A stretch of DNA of 64,000 nt from Mytilus edulis. Taxonomy: Eukaryota; Mollusca; Bivalvia; Mytilida; Mytilidae. Position 1 is the stretch's first letter. Every line of letters begins with the position of its first letter. Shown piece after piece: positions 26,186 through 37,703 of the stretch. The position numbers and the translations under genes were made by a program. Location of the stretch: contig NC_092351.1 of the NCBI RefSeq assembly GCF_963676685.1, positions 40,786,733-40,850,732 on the forward strand, written 5' to 3'. The notes beneath the pieces were generated by a model, which saw only the letters and a list, made by a program, of their open reading frames with translations, ran no database searches and was not told where the DNA came from.

Positions 26186-27784
26186 TCGATACATAAAGTT
26201 TTGCTTTGCACACTGTCATGTTTTATTCTAACTATTAATGAAATCATTTCGCTAAGTCCATTGGACGTTTGAAGTGTTTTGATTTATATTTTAGTCTTAG
26301 TTTCAAGATTTTTTTCTCTCAAAATTTGTCCTCATTAAGATCCAAAGGGTACTTTGATGTACTGAATAAAATGCTGTAATTTGATTTGGGTTATTAAAGG
26401 TAATTATTCAATTTTAACTTCGTAGGTTCGTTGAACAGTTTCATTATGTGTCAGAAACCTATGTTGTGTCGAATATGTAATCACAATCCAATATCCCTTT
26501 AGCCAACACATAGGCTATTTACACGTAAAAAAAAGTATACAAAAAAGCATAATGATATAGACTAAATTATAAAAATAAGAAGATGTGGTATGATTGGCAA
26601 TGAGATTGCCAAATCATATTAAAATGGTACATAACTACCCAAACGCCATAGCAAAATATGTACATCATAAGTAATTGATAAATAAGTAAAACAAGTAGTA
26701 TAGCAATAAACAGAAATAAATTCCGACATGAGATGGAGGTGATTTTGTTTTTCCAAGTGCATATATCTTTTTAACAACACAACTGCTACAGATGTAATCA
26801 TTGCATTAAATGGGGATTAATTATCCCATTAGACGTTTAATTTTATGTTACTTCTGGGAAGTTTATTACTAGACATTACACAGACCATGAATATAGCGTT
26901 TCAATAACAATTATCGAAATTATATAATCCTTAATTCATTCTATTGCAATCATCGTTTTACACATTGTTTTACAATTTGGAATGAAGGAAGTAGAGCTAC
27001 CTGAAAGTGCATTTAGTTGGTTCAATCTCAAGTGCCTTTGGATTGTATAATGATGTTTATTTTCTAAATATTTCGATAAATTCTTCATAGGTATAACAAA
27101 TTTGTCCCTACAACCAATCGTCAGTAAACAATTTTCCGTTCAAAAAGTCAGAATGTTTTCATTTTACCACTAATACAATTTGGAATGTTGGAATGGTCAT
27201 AGACATATTTTATAAATGTCACTTTCCGTGTAATCGTCTTATGTAATTAGTAATTTTTTTTTATGCCTTCTTTATTTAGCCTTCGGAAAAATTATACTTA
27301 ATCTTAATTAAGTATATAAATATATGCAAATACAATACAGTTTGTGCATACCACCCCCCCCCCCCCAAAAAAAAACATAAATAAATAAGTAAATAATAAG
27401 TTAAATAAATATTTCAAAAAATGTATGGTTTAATCTTGAGAAATCAGATAACTAACACATGTTAATTTGAAATAACAGCTAATCTGCTTTTATACTTTTC
27501 CATAGCTGAATTTTGGTATTTGGTTTTATTGCTTTTTGGCTACTTTACTTGTTTTCGATTCCAATCACGATTAATCACAAAAATATCTCATTTACATTCT
27601 AAATTTGAACGTTTGAGCTTTCGTGTTTTCCAAATAATTTCCTCATTTAAGACATTATTAAATTATGACATACATGTACCAAGCGATCTTCGAAAAACAA
27701 CTAACGCCCCTAGCGGAAAGTGAAATGTATACTTACCCTTTTGGAGCATATATTATAGAAGTTTTAGATGGATTGTTTGTCTCG
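26186..27784. other. Intergenic DNA with short repeats
   Basis: 26580-26618 is an S3 fragment on the minus strand ('agaagatgtggtatgattgg'). 27354-27366 is a run of 13 C followed by A, a likely polymorphic homopolymer. The open frame at 27520-27723 has no recognisable resemblance. Nothing else seen. Confidence 0.5.
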
Positions 27785-28045
27785 TCACGTAAGAAGTAAA
27801 ATAACAAAAACACTGACCTCCAAGGAGAATTTAAAACGGAAATTTGTTCATCAAATGGCTAAGTCAAAAGCTCAAATTTCTTCGTCGCCGCTTGTTTTCA
27901 AATGTAAATGCTTTTCAGTTTTGTAATTTTATTGCTCTTTTAAAATTTTTATTCGAGCGTCACTGATTAATCTATGACAGACTAAACGCGCGTCTGGCGT
28001 GCAAAATAAGAAGACTGGTGTCTTTAATGAGTTTTGTTTGGTTAA
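27785..28045 (+). repeat. S4 fragment followed by an S5 fragment
   Basis: 27785-27880 carries the S4 phrase 'acactgacctccaagg' and 'aaaacggaaatttg'. 27950-28045 carries S5 ('gagcgtcactgattaatc' and 'ctaaacgcgcgtctggcg'). They lie downstream of the sulfotransferase stop codon, so its 3' untranslated region may run into them. Confidence 0.55.
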
Positions 28046-28211
28046 TCTCTGATCTTAAATCTTAATTTAACAAAATTTACATGGTACAATGTGTGAGGAT
28101 AGTGTTAAATGGAAATGCAGACAAAACGCGTAGAAATCGTCAAACATAGCTGCATGTAAGGCGGGTACATCAACAGCTAAATTTCACGACCTATGTCACT
28201 CACTCGTAAAT

Positions 28212-29067
28212 TTAATCTGGAATTTCTTGTCCAAAGTGAAATTGTTTGTTCGTACTCTTATTCAGATGAAGAGGAATGGATAGATTTTTTAGCATGGTTT
28301 CATCAGAAATTTGTAGATATCCAAGTCTGGAATACACGTGACTACACAACTTGTCCACGGTGTCGACAAATGACATATTGACTAGTGTCCTCCATCGATC
28401 AACTAACTCTTTCGAGTTATGTTTGGCAATGTAGGTCCTGGCTCGTTCCTTTGTAGTTGTCATCTTTATCAAAGTTTCTACAATTCTGTCGGTAAATGTC
28501 AAGTTCAAATAAATATAAATATGTTTAGTTTCACTCATAACATGCATCGTAAAAGTTTCATATTTCAACGGCAAAACTCTTTCAGGATAATACTGTGAAA
28601 ACATGTCAAATGTTATAGCATCATGAAAAATACGAGCACACACATTTTCTGCATGGTCATTTAAAGACACAAATGTATTCTCCTTCGAGTTATACAGATT
28701 TCGTATTTGTGATCGGATAATAGCTCTCGGATCTCTATATAAGTAAATTATTTTTAAGTTGTCTAATTCCGATAGAGCCTTGTTTAACAAAAACATTGGG
28801 GTACGGATAGTTTTTATTATAACAAGTTTTGATTTTGTACACGTCTTTTCTAATATCTGCAGAGTTGCTTTGAAAATGCGTGGATAACGAAATTTACCAT
28901 AAATTTCTTTTGTATAACGTTCCCTAAAATAGAATAGGTGTTTTCCCTGTATCTTTAAATACTGGAACATTTCCTCATCCCAATACTTTAAGGGAATTTC
29001 AGTTAATTGGCAGGTAAACCAAGCTCTCAAAATATGTTCCGCAACTTCTAAATATGTGCTGAAAGTC
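28212..29067 (-). CDS. Sulfotransferase exon 3: main catalytic part and stop
   Basis: The acceptor is 'ttattttag'. The joined frame reads 'VRTFSTYLEVAEHIL' before the long open frame, so the true exon starts 37 bases upstream of the first TTG-initiated frame. There is no internal stop. Confidence 0.9.
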
Positions 29068-32000
29068 CTAAAATAAAGTTAATGTCTTTTTCAAAAGCTT
29101 TCTTATCCACTTAAGATTTTACAAATAATTGTTTAAAAACACAATAACCTCTATTTGGACTAATCACTAACGTGGTCGTGAAAGCATAACTTTTATTGTA
29201 TTTTATTATAAAATGTACGTCAAAATCCATGTTGGTTCAAATATTTCCAAACCGTATTGAAAAGTAACGCATATAAGTTTATATTATCATTTTTATCTTT
29301 ATATAAATTGAGTTACTAAACATCTACATTAAATCACTTTCGACTGTCATTGTTCAACTTTCCATATAACCATTTATACTTTTTCATTTCTTTTCTTCGA
29401 TAAAATCATGTCTAGTGATAAATTCAATTCTAAATATTTTCTTCTTTTAAAACTTAGGTTTTCATGGGCACACTTGCTTCCACCGCCAATTACAATAGGC
29501 AGCCAAAAGTACTGAAAGTGATGTTAATCCACAAAAATCACCCAATCAATCTTTTTTTTAACTTCCATCTCATAAATCCTTCTGGTAAATATTTCGATAT
29601 CTTTTTATGTTTCATATACCATTGCGTATTATCGATTTCTTCTTATAGATTTCAAACGAAAAATCTAGAAATACCTTTATTCTCTCAAGATTTAACGATA
29701 ATAACTTTGTTTTATTCTATCTACTATTAGAAAAATAAAGGCAACATTAGTATAGGTGGCACGGTAGTATTTCCTGGCCCATAATGGATAATGATAGCCT
29801 TTTTAGAATTTTCACCACTTCCTAACACTGCAAAAAAATTCTACATTCACAGTTAACTGAAGTACTTTGATTTTATTATTCAGAAATGAATTTGAATGTG
29901 TACCATGGCCGTTGCTATTTTTAATAACCTAAGGCCACTAGTGCTTTTAGGTCTTTTATCAAGCAGTGAATACACAATTAAAAAAAAATCTCAAAAATCC
30001 AATTTTATCTGTTTGTAAAATTATTTCATATTTTTCTACACCTGATTCATCCCTCAGTTTGGGAAAGTGTGTTCGGTTGATACTGTATTTTTTGTCCAAT
30101 CATACTGTTCAGATACACTGACTTAGGTAGGGTACACAAAAGACCAACCTTAATTCAGGAATGCAAATACTACCGTGCCACCTATACCGCTGTTCGAAAT
30201 TCATAAATCGATTTAGAAAAAAACAAATCCGGGTAAGAAATTAAAACTGAGGGAAACATATCAAATATCAGTATTAAGAGGAGAACAATGAAACATTTTT
30301 ATGAAACTATTCATCAGCAAATGTCCCCCAAATAAAAATATTTACCTTACACTACCGTCAGCAAATCGCAGTACTCGATATCCAAATTTCAAGAAATGAA
30401 GAGGTTCAAAAATGTAGAAAACACTGTCATCAAGCTTCAAAATATTTCCAACGAAACACGACCCACTTCGAGAGTATGTTACTAACACAACAGGGACAGG
30501 CATTTGATTTGTTTGTAAACCTACAAAATAAAAAAAGAAAGTTTTAAAAAGCATTTGGCAGGTTCATATTATATGTTGCTTCCTATTTGAAATTGGTTAT
30601 ATTATATGTCTGTTTGGTAGGATTGTTGTCTCTTTCACATATTCCCCATTTTCATTCTTTATTTCATATACGATTATAGAAAAATTAAATGAAGCGAAAT
30701 TGAGCGATTGGCCAGGTTCAAAAGAAAAAGAAAATCACAAAAATACTGAACTCCGAGGAAATTCAAAACGGAAAGTTCCTAATCAAAAGGGCAAAATCAA
30801 AAGCTAAAACACATCAAACGAATTGATAACAACTGTTATATTCATGACTTAGTACAGAAATTTTCTTATGTAGAAAAAAGTGGATTGAACCTGGTTTTAT
30901 AGCTAGCTAAACCTCTCACATGTATGACAGTCACATCAAATTCCATAATATTTACAACGATGAGTGAACAAAACAGACAGACACAATAGGTACAAATGTC
31001 AATTATACAGCAGTCAACATTGTGCTATAATCCTAAGCACTACAAAAACCCCATACAAACATGTAACAAAGAAGGACAAAATAGCATACAGACCAAGCAT
31101 ATTAGTAAAAATCAAAGACAAGGATACACAAATTTACCTGGCGTATATACAAAATTTAGTCCCGGTATCTATGATGAGTTTATTTACCATTGTACAATAA
31201 AACAATGACGGGATGTATAAATTCAGAGCCACGTCATATCTGTAACGTATAAACATAAAAAAGCACATAGAGAAAGCACATAGCAAAAATGAAAGACGAA
31301 CAACAAGTATTCGAAGTCACACCAAATGGCATCTAGACTAATCACATTAGCAAAATGTACATTCTCAATAATGACACTATGTACATTCTCAATAATGACA
31401 TTATGTACATTCTCAATAATGACATAATGTAAAATATTTCGTGAGTATTACACGATAAATTAGACCAAAAAATAAATGAAAAGAACCGCCGTTTGCTAAA
31501 ATTTTCCAAGGACAATCATATGGAATTCGAATCTTTGGTGAGTTTTTGTAACAACTGGGTAGATGGAACTGCTGGTGCATGTTTCAAATAACTGAGGTTT
31601 CAACTCTCTCATGTGAAGTTGATCGTAGATGGATTTGGCTAATTCTTTTTGCTTATTGGGTCATGTAGCTCCTAAAGTGTTTCGGTCCCTACACATCCTT
31701 GGCTATAAAAATATTAGGCTTTCAGCGTTCCTATAGAAGGTGAATCCAAAAAAGCGCTTTGGATGCATGACATTTATAACGAGTTTTTTTTATCTCTCAC
31801 TTTCTTCGTCTCCGAGAGTTACTATCACCAACCCAGCAGTAGAAATATCAATGATATCCTTATCTGTAAATTAAATGTTAATAAAATGTTCAATTATTCG
31901 GAACACATAAGCCGTTTTCTAGATTTTTCAAATTATACCCTTCAAGAGTACATTAAATTACTCCTGAGTTTTTTTGTGTAGGTAGGGTTGCTCAGTCTGC

Positions 32001-35000
32001 AGTTTTCTTTTGTTCTTGTGGTTGTTTTTCAATTTTTTGCTCACCTGGCCCGCAGGGCCAAGTAAGCTTTTCTCATCACTTTGCGTCCGTCGTCGTCGTC
32101 GTCTGTTAACTTTTACAAAAATCTTCTCTAAAACTACTGGGCCAAATTTAACTAAACTTGCACACAATCATCATTAGGGTATCTAGTATAAAAAATATAT
32201 CCGGTGACCCGGCAAACTAACCAAGATGGCCGCAAGGGCTTAAAATAAAACATAGGGGGTAAAATGAAGATTTTGGATTATATCTGAAACCAAAACATTT
32301 AGGACAAATCTGACATGGGGTAAAATTGTTTATCAGGTCAAGATCTATCTGCCCTGAAATTTTCAGATGAATCGGACAACCCGTTGTTGGGTTGCTGCCC
32401 CTGGATTGGTAATTGTAAGGAAATTTTGCCGTTTTTGGTTATTTTTCTTGAATATTATAATAGATAGAGATAAATTACCAAAATGGTCAGTTGACCCAAT
32501 AAGGAGTTATTGCCCTTTATAGTCAATCTTTAACAATTTTTTGTAAATTTTTGTTATTTTTTACAAAAATCTTCTCCTCTGAAACTGTAAAGACAAATTT
32601 AACCAAACTTGGCCACAATTATCATTAGGGTATTTTGTTTAAAAAATGTGTCCGTTGACCCTGACCACAAACCAAGATGGCCGACATGGCTAAAAATAGT
32701 ACAGAGGGTAAAATGCTGTTTCTGGCTCATATTTCTTAAACCAAAGCATTTAGAGCAAATCTTACAGGATAAAATTGTTCAATAGGTCAAGATCTATCTG
32801 CCCTAAAATTTTCAGACCAATCAGGCAACCCGTTGTTGGGTTTGTGCCCCTGAATTGGTAATTTTAAGAAAATTTGGCAGCTTTTGGAAATTATCTTGAA
32901 TATTATTATAAATAGAGATAAACTGTAAACAGCAATAATGTACAGTAAAGTAAGACCTACAAATAAGTTTTTATGATCAAAATGGTCAATTGACCCCTTT
33001 TAAAAGGAGTTATTGCCCTTTATAATCAATATTTAACAATTTTCATAAATTTTGTAAATTTTTGTAAATTTTTACAAAATATTTTCCACTGTAACTACTG
33101 GGCCGAGTTCATTATAGATAGAGATATATATAAGCAACAAGAATGTTCAGTAAAATAAGATCTACAAACACATCACCATCACCAAAACACAATTTAGTCA
33201 TTAATCAATCTGTGTCCTTTATTTAATATGCACAATGACCAAGGTGAGCGACACAGGCTCTTTAGAGCCTCTAGTTTTGTCATGGGGTTCTTATTGATTT
33301 TCAACTAATGAGTTGGTACTTTTCGACCCTCTTTTGGCAAGACTTTTAGGATTTTTTGGTCCACAATTCTCATCAACTTCGTACTTTATTTGACTTTTTT
33401 TATCTTTTTTATTATCACGTCACTGATGAGTCTTTTGTAAACGCGCGTCTGGCGCAAGCAAAAAAAACCCAATCCAATACTGGTATATAAGATGAGTTTA
33501 TTTACAACCACTGAGGCGATACAATTGCTGGTGGAGCTGTTATTCACCGTGGGTATAACCAACTTAGAAGTCCGCACTTCTGTGTTGATATGAGTTATCA
33601 TTGATATGGTCATAACTATAAATTTACTGTGTACAAAACTTTGAGTTTTTTGAAATACAAAGGCTTTTCCACCGCAGGAATAGATTACCATAGATGTATT
33701 TGGCAAACAATTAAGAAATTGTTTGTCTACAATGCTCTTCGTAATTCATTTGGTCTATTAACCATTTGTGATTCAAACGTCACTAATGAGTAAACGCGTT
33801 TGGCGCAAATACAAAATTCCAGTCTGGTATCTTTGATGAGTTTATTGACTATAAAAAAACTTTTACGAAATACTCAGATTTGATTACTTTATTTGGCCTT
33901 TTAGTAAAACATTGCTTCACAAGAGTTTCACTGGTGAGTCTTTTGTAGACGAAACGCGCGTCTGGTGTACAAAACTACATGAATCCAATCTATGATATAT
34001 AGGTTTAACTCAAATCCAGATATGAAGTGGACCTTCCAGTATCAGCTTAAAATTGGTTTAACCTTAAAGTTGACCTGTTGATGTCTAGGTGTTCTCAAGC
34101 TGGTTTCTATAAACTAATTTGAGCTATTTTAGGTTGATTGCATATTTTTTTTAATATATAAACTTAAACTTAAAAGAGGGACAAAAGATACCAGAGGGAC
34201 AGACAAACTCATAAATCAAAAATAAACTGACAACGCCATGGCTAAAAATGAAAAGACAAACAGACAAACAACTGTACAGATGACACAACATAGAAAACTA
34301 AAGAATAAGCAACACGAACCCCACCAAAAACTAGGGGTGACCTTAGGTGCTCTGAAAAGGTAAGCACATCCTGCTCCACATGTGGCACCCTTCGTGTTGC
34401 TTATGTAATAACAAATCCGGTAAAAATAGTCTTATTCGGTGGGTCACATTCATGAAAGGAAAGGGGATTGTAGTTACGATGTAAGGAACATATCTGATAT
34501 CATTTGTGAAACGGTAACCAACTCGTGATGGCGTTCTTAAAATTTACGAAGGGATGGTTTTGACTTCACCATATGGAACTCTTGGTTTAATAGCTTCCTT
34601 GTGAGCAGCAACCCTCTATCAAGAAAATCATGATAGGAAATTCAATTAGGAGATATATACCCCGTATGCAGGTGCTGCTGGAATGTTGCTACTTAGAAAT
34701 GGAAAGTTCACGATTGGAAAGCTGAAATCATCTCTTTTGTCAACTATGATTTATGACTTAACAAGAATTGACTTACTAAGTAATTGCTTGTCCGGAATAA
34801 TGACCATTTGCTTGAGTCAAACTTGATCTCTGCACGTTTAATTACAAAGTGTTTTGTATTGCCATGATAGGTATAATCACGCCTCAACGAATATATATAT
34901 GTATTTCATTAAAAAAAACCACCATTTGAATGATTTATTTTTGGTTGTTTAACGTCCACTCCACTTTGGCAAGCGTTAAACTGTCGTTCGGGAGAAGAAC

Positions 35001-35393
35001 GTACAAAGCGAACATAATCCTTTTCACCAGTTACCCTTAGAGACGAAACGTTTTGCATGAGATGACGTGAGTCATGTGAATATTGAGTTTACAGCGTAGA
35101 CAGATTATAAATGTCGAAGGATACAACAAGTTCATTCAACTATATCGGAGCAGGTATATTTTTGCAAATGTCTAAACAAACTTTTTATGAGCACAAATTT
35201 ATGTTTTCAAACTATCCTATTAAGTTTTAATTGAAAGGTAAATTATCTTTTATTTGGATACAATGCCTGTCCTACATAAATATTACTTTTTTTACTTACC
35301 ATATTTGATTTTATAAATTATGTACACTCCAACAACCAATGCAATCAACGTAGTAACAACGTAAATAATCCGTTTTTGTTTTAACCTTATCAT
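28212..35393 (-). CDS. Carbohydrate sulfotransferase (CHST1-type, Golgi type II membrane protein), three exons, 374 aa
   Basis: Coding exons on the minus strand: 35393-35300, 30520-30346 and 29067-28212 (94 + 175 + 856 = 1125 nt, exactly 375 codons). Phases 1 and 2 close correctly. The enzyme family transfers sulfate from PAPS to the 6-hydroxyl of Gal, GalNAc or GlcNAc in glycans in the Golgi lumen. Residues 1-8 are basic, residues 9-28 form a membrane anchor ('IIYVVTTLIALVVGVY'), and the lumenal domain starts at about 35. The 5'-phosphosulfate loop is 'TYSRSGSCFVGN' (about 46-57), followed by 'FYIFEPLH'. The 3'-phosphate motif is 'LYRDPRAIIRS' (about 199-209). 'YETF' and 'LGY' near the C-terminus also fit the family. 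Length is normal for vertebrate CHST1-7. Acceptor specificity cannot be told. Intron 1 is 4.8 kb and full of repeats. Confidence 0.9.
29731..30300 (+). repeat. SINE-like S2 copy split by a MITE
   Basis: 'aaataaaggcaaca' at about 29733 and 'ccgctgttcgaaattcat' at 30187 are adjacent in the uninterrupted S2 copy at 60190-60350 (reverse strand). The 428-bp insertion between them is described separately. Confidence 0.75.
29755..30182. mobile_element. MITE with ~20-bp terminal inverted repeats, inserted in S2
   Basis: The ends are 'ggtggcacggtagtattt' and its complement 'aaatactaccgtgccacc'. It is flanked on both sides by TATA, which occurs once in the empty site (60326-60350), so TATA is the probable target duplication. 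No coding capacity. It lies in sulfotransferase intron 2. Confidence 0.8.
30346..30520 (-). CDS. Sulfotransferase exon 2: PAPS 5'-phosphosulfate-binding loop
   Basis: The acceptor is 'ttttgtag' and the donor is 'gtaag' followed by GTAAAT. The exon carries the 'SRSGS' loop and 'EPLH'. An alternative donor four bases upstream would break the frame into exon 3. Confidence 0.88.
30595..31265 (+). repeat. S1 tail followed by an S4 copy
   Basis: 30595-30665 is the S1 3' tail ('ttgttgtctctttcacat', 'ccccattttcattc'). From about 30725 the S4 family follows: 'aaatactgaactccgagg', 'ggttttatagctagctaaac', 'atgacagtcacatcaaatt' and 'cagagccacgtcatat'. The best match is the copy at 53155-53830. Confidence 0.65.
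31355..31431. repeat. 24-bp tandem repeat, three copies
   Basis: 'atgtacattctcaataatga' plus four bases is repeated from 31355, 31379 and 31403 with changes only in the last bases of the unit. Confidence 0.9.
32039..33274 (+). repeat. GCTCACC hairpin-ended element, copy 2
   Basis: It starts with the 'gctcacctggcccgcagggcc' type hairpin (in part) and (GTC)n, and ends with AGGCTCTttAGAGCCT (33255-33270) then CTAG. It has the same internal module order as copy 1. It lies in sulfotransferase intron 1. Confidence 0.8.
33413..33990 (+). repeat. Three S5 copies in tandem
   Basis: The cores at 33413, 33775 and 33926 share 'cactgatgagtcttttgta' and 'acgcgcgtctggcgc' with small deletions. 33520-33600 also has the 'ctgctggtggagctgtt' accessory block. 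The array starts about 140 bp after the GCTCACC element. A partial S5-like block is at 31548-31870. Confidence 0.65.
34167..34745 (-). mobile_element. RT element family P, 5'-truncated copy
   Basis: On the minus strand this holds the end of the RT-element ORF ('IPAAPAYGVYIS'-like sequence, then the 'LLNQ' and 'KFYGRHH' region), its 3' untranslated part and the shared 3' terminus 'ggtatcttttgtccctctt'. The coding part has frameshifts. See the longest copy at 51227. Confidence 0.7.
34746..35299. other. Sulfotransferase intron 1, distal part
   Basis: No repeat family recognised. A plus-strand ATG frame at 35112 with a 'GCAG|GTATAT' pseudo-donor was noted and rejected as an exon. Confidence 0.4.
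35300..35393 (-). CDS. Sulfotransferase exon 1: start codon and membrane anchor
   Basis: This 94-nt exon is too short for ORF finders. It has a CAG acceptor immediately before the ATG, so a non-coding leader exon probably lies further upstream on the minus strand. It ends 'aatat g' before GTAAGT. Joining at phase 1 gives 'YKIKYGLQTNQMP', continuing cleanly into exon 2. Confidence 0.85.
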
Positions 35394-35725
35394 CTGTGGT
35401 GGAATAGATATTACCCCATACATCTAAGATACGTATGTCGTTATTTTTCTAGTGACGTCTCATGGTAAGTAAAATTTGATTACATTGACGAAACAAACAA
35501 ATTACAACTTAATACATGCATATCGATTTTTATGATACGCATAAAAAATAACAATAATATCATAATTTAATAAAAACCAAGTTAAACTTCGATTTGATAA
35601 ATACATTTTCATTCTATATGTCTTGCTCAGAACATTATGCATCTACATCTTAATGTTAACAAGAATGAATCAATCGAATTAATTGTTACTTAGTGCTATT
35701 TTTAAATATAGAAACCAAAGACATA

Positions 35726-35985
35726 ACTAATCCCCTTTCTCCCAAATGTGGCCTACCGAATGAGACATATTACCAGGTTTGTACTTGCATTTGATATGTG
35801 CCACGTGAATCTGCTTTCCCTTCCGGATTGGTTTTGTTTTAATGTTGCTCAGCCTTTGGTTTTCTATGTTGTTTTGTATGTTTGTCTTTTTCTTTTTCAG
35901 ATATGGCGTTACCAATGTCTTTCGACTTATGACTTACAAGTTTGACTATCCTTTTGATAACCTTCGTATCTCTTGTTCAAATGTT
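35726..35985 (+). repeat. Divergent 3'-end fragment of RT element family P
   Basis: It has the same order of phrases as 19690-19985 ('cctaccgaatgaga', 'tgccacgtgaatctgctttc', 'tatggcgttaccaatg', 'gataaccttcgtatct') but is much more diverged. A second weak relative may lie at 36890-37110 on the other strand. Confidence 0.5.
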
Positions 35986-37497
35986 TCAATAATACTTACT
36001 TTACTTAAGTAAACTTAGACGCATACTGCATTTGTATTGCTTCAGGAACTTAGTGAAAGTTTGATTATTTCTCGTTTACTTAATAAAAATCAATTAAGAT
36101 AGACCTTTACGTAAAAATATTTCCCTGTCCCATTATGCATCATATGTTTGTCTGAGAGATGCGAAGATAGGACACTTTTATAAGTATAGTAAAACTTATG
36201 TCGCTTGTATGGATGTCTTTGTTGATTAAAAAAACATAGAAAATTGGTATCAGGTTAAATGTCCATCTGTAAAAATTAAAAAAGAAAAGCAGGCTTATAA
36301 TTAATCAAAAGCTTTTTTATCCTCATAAGACCGCTCAGTTGCTCCTATAAATGGATGGTAAACATCAAATATTAAGTTCAAAAGCATTAAAAGCTAAACC
36401 TTTCAAGGTATATAAACAATCTGGATAAGGAAATCTATGATTTAGAATAAACGTTTTTGAAAGATTGCAATGTTGAAAATTTAGCGTCCTCATTTTTGAA
36501 CTCAGTAACTTGGTCTGTATATTTTTTTTTATTGATGTATGATTGATAAGGCTTTTGCTAAAACAAAACAAAAAACACCCATCTGGTGTACACATTTAAA
36601 TGATAAGGCAGGTATCTTTGACGATTTTTTTTTTATTAACAGTAAATTTACAGGAAATGACTGTATTAATGATATTTCATCTCAGCACTGGAGCAGGTAC
36701 TCCTGAACTGGTGACCTTTAATTTATAATACCCTCAAGGGCAATTCGCCCTTCATCAATGAAATCACACAATTTAAGGAAACTGGGTGTATAATGTTATA
36801 TGCCACACCACGATTTGTCTTCATATGACTTATCAATCTCCCCTCACACAATTCCAAGATATATCATGTGAAAAAAACAAAGCGTCAAATATAGAAATAT
36901 GAGAATATGAAAACGGAAGATACAAAGGGGAATTCATAACTCATAAGTCAAAGAGAAACTGCCATCGTCATTGCAAAATAAAAATAAAAGACGAAAGACA
37001 AACGAGTCCATGAAACGTAACACGAAACAAATAAAGACTAAGCAACATGAACCCACCAAATTCTGAAGGTGATCTATAGTGTAAGTAGAAAGATCTAGCT
37101 TCGCCTGGAGTATCCGTCAAATACCAATCATCAAAAGGAGGATAGTGAATATGTAAAAAACAAGCAAGTATCTGTAGAATATTAAAGTAACAATTTAGGT
37201 GATGTTGTTTTCTTGTACTCTTAATGGAGTTAGTGCATTTATAAAAAAGAAAAATGTGAGTAAAAATACTTGTTATATCAGTCACATTCACCAAGGTGTT
37301 AATAATTTACACAAGTAAAACATGTTTTTAATAATATTTAATGGCTGAACTAAATTGTATAATAGTTTTCTTTGCATAAAAAACTAAACTGTAGCACTAC
37401 TAGCAATAATATTGAAGCTGGATCTTCGTCATTTGTTTTAAGTTCTTTGATATCTGAGTTAACCATAGTTTAGTATACTTTTCGTTACTTAGTCTCC
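35986..37497. other. Region between sulfotransferase 5' end and secreted-protein 3' end
   Basis: The two genes share orientation, so this should hold the sulfotransferase promoter or leader and the 3' untranslated region of the gene to the right. Only a faint P-family relic (36890-37110) is visible. No TATA box or clear leader exon found. Confidence 0.4.
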
Positions 37498-37703
37498 CTA
37501 GTTCATCCTTCTGTAACGTTGAGAATCTCTAAGCGCTTCGAGCTCTCTCTTCAGTTCCTGTGCTTTAATACTCAAAGTTCCAGTTCTACCTGAAACCCTT
37601 CCAAGTTGTTTCGTTTGTATTCCAACGACATCGATTTGTTCCGTCACCTTTGACACTCCGTCATGTAGACTATATTTCTGGGATTTGGAATTGTAACCAC
37701 TGA
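37498..37703 (-). CDS. Secreted-protein exon 3: coiled-coil tail and stop
   Basis: The acceptor is 'attttgtag'. The frame is open from the acceptor to TAG at 37500-37498. The opposite frames are interrupted. Confidence 0.75.

Noticed and set aside
28193-28381. 62-aa plus-strand frame
   Set aside because: It is the shadow of the sulfotransferase 3' coding region on the other strand.
35112-35160. Plus-strand ATG with a short frame (MSKDTTSSFNYIGA) ending at a GT, as a possible first exon
   Set aside because: No partner exon can be found downstream on the plus strand and the donor is weak.
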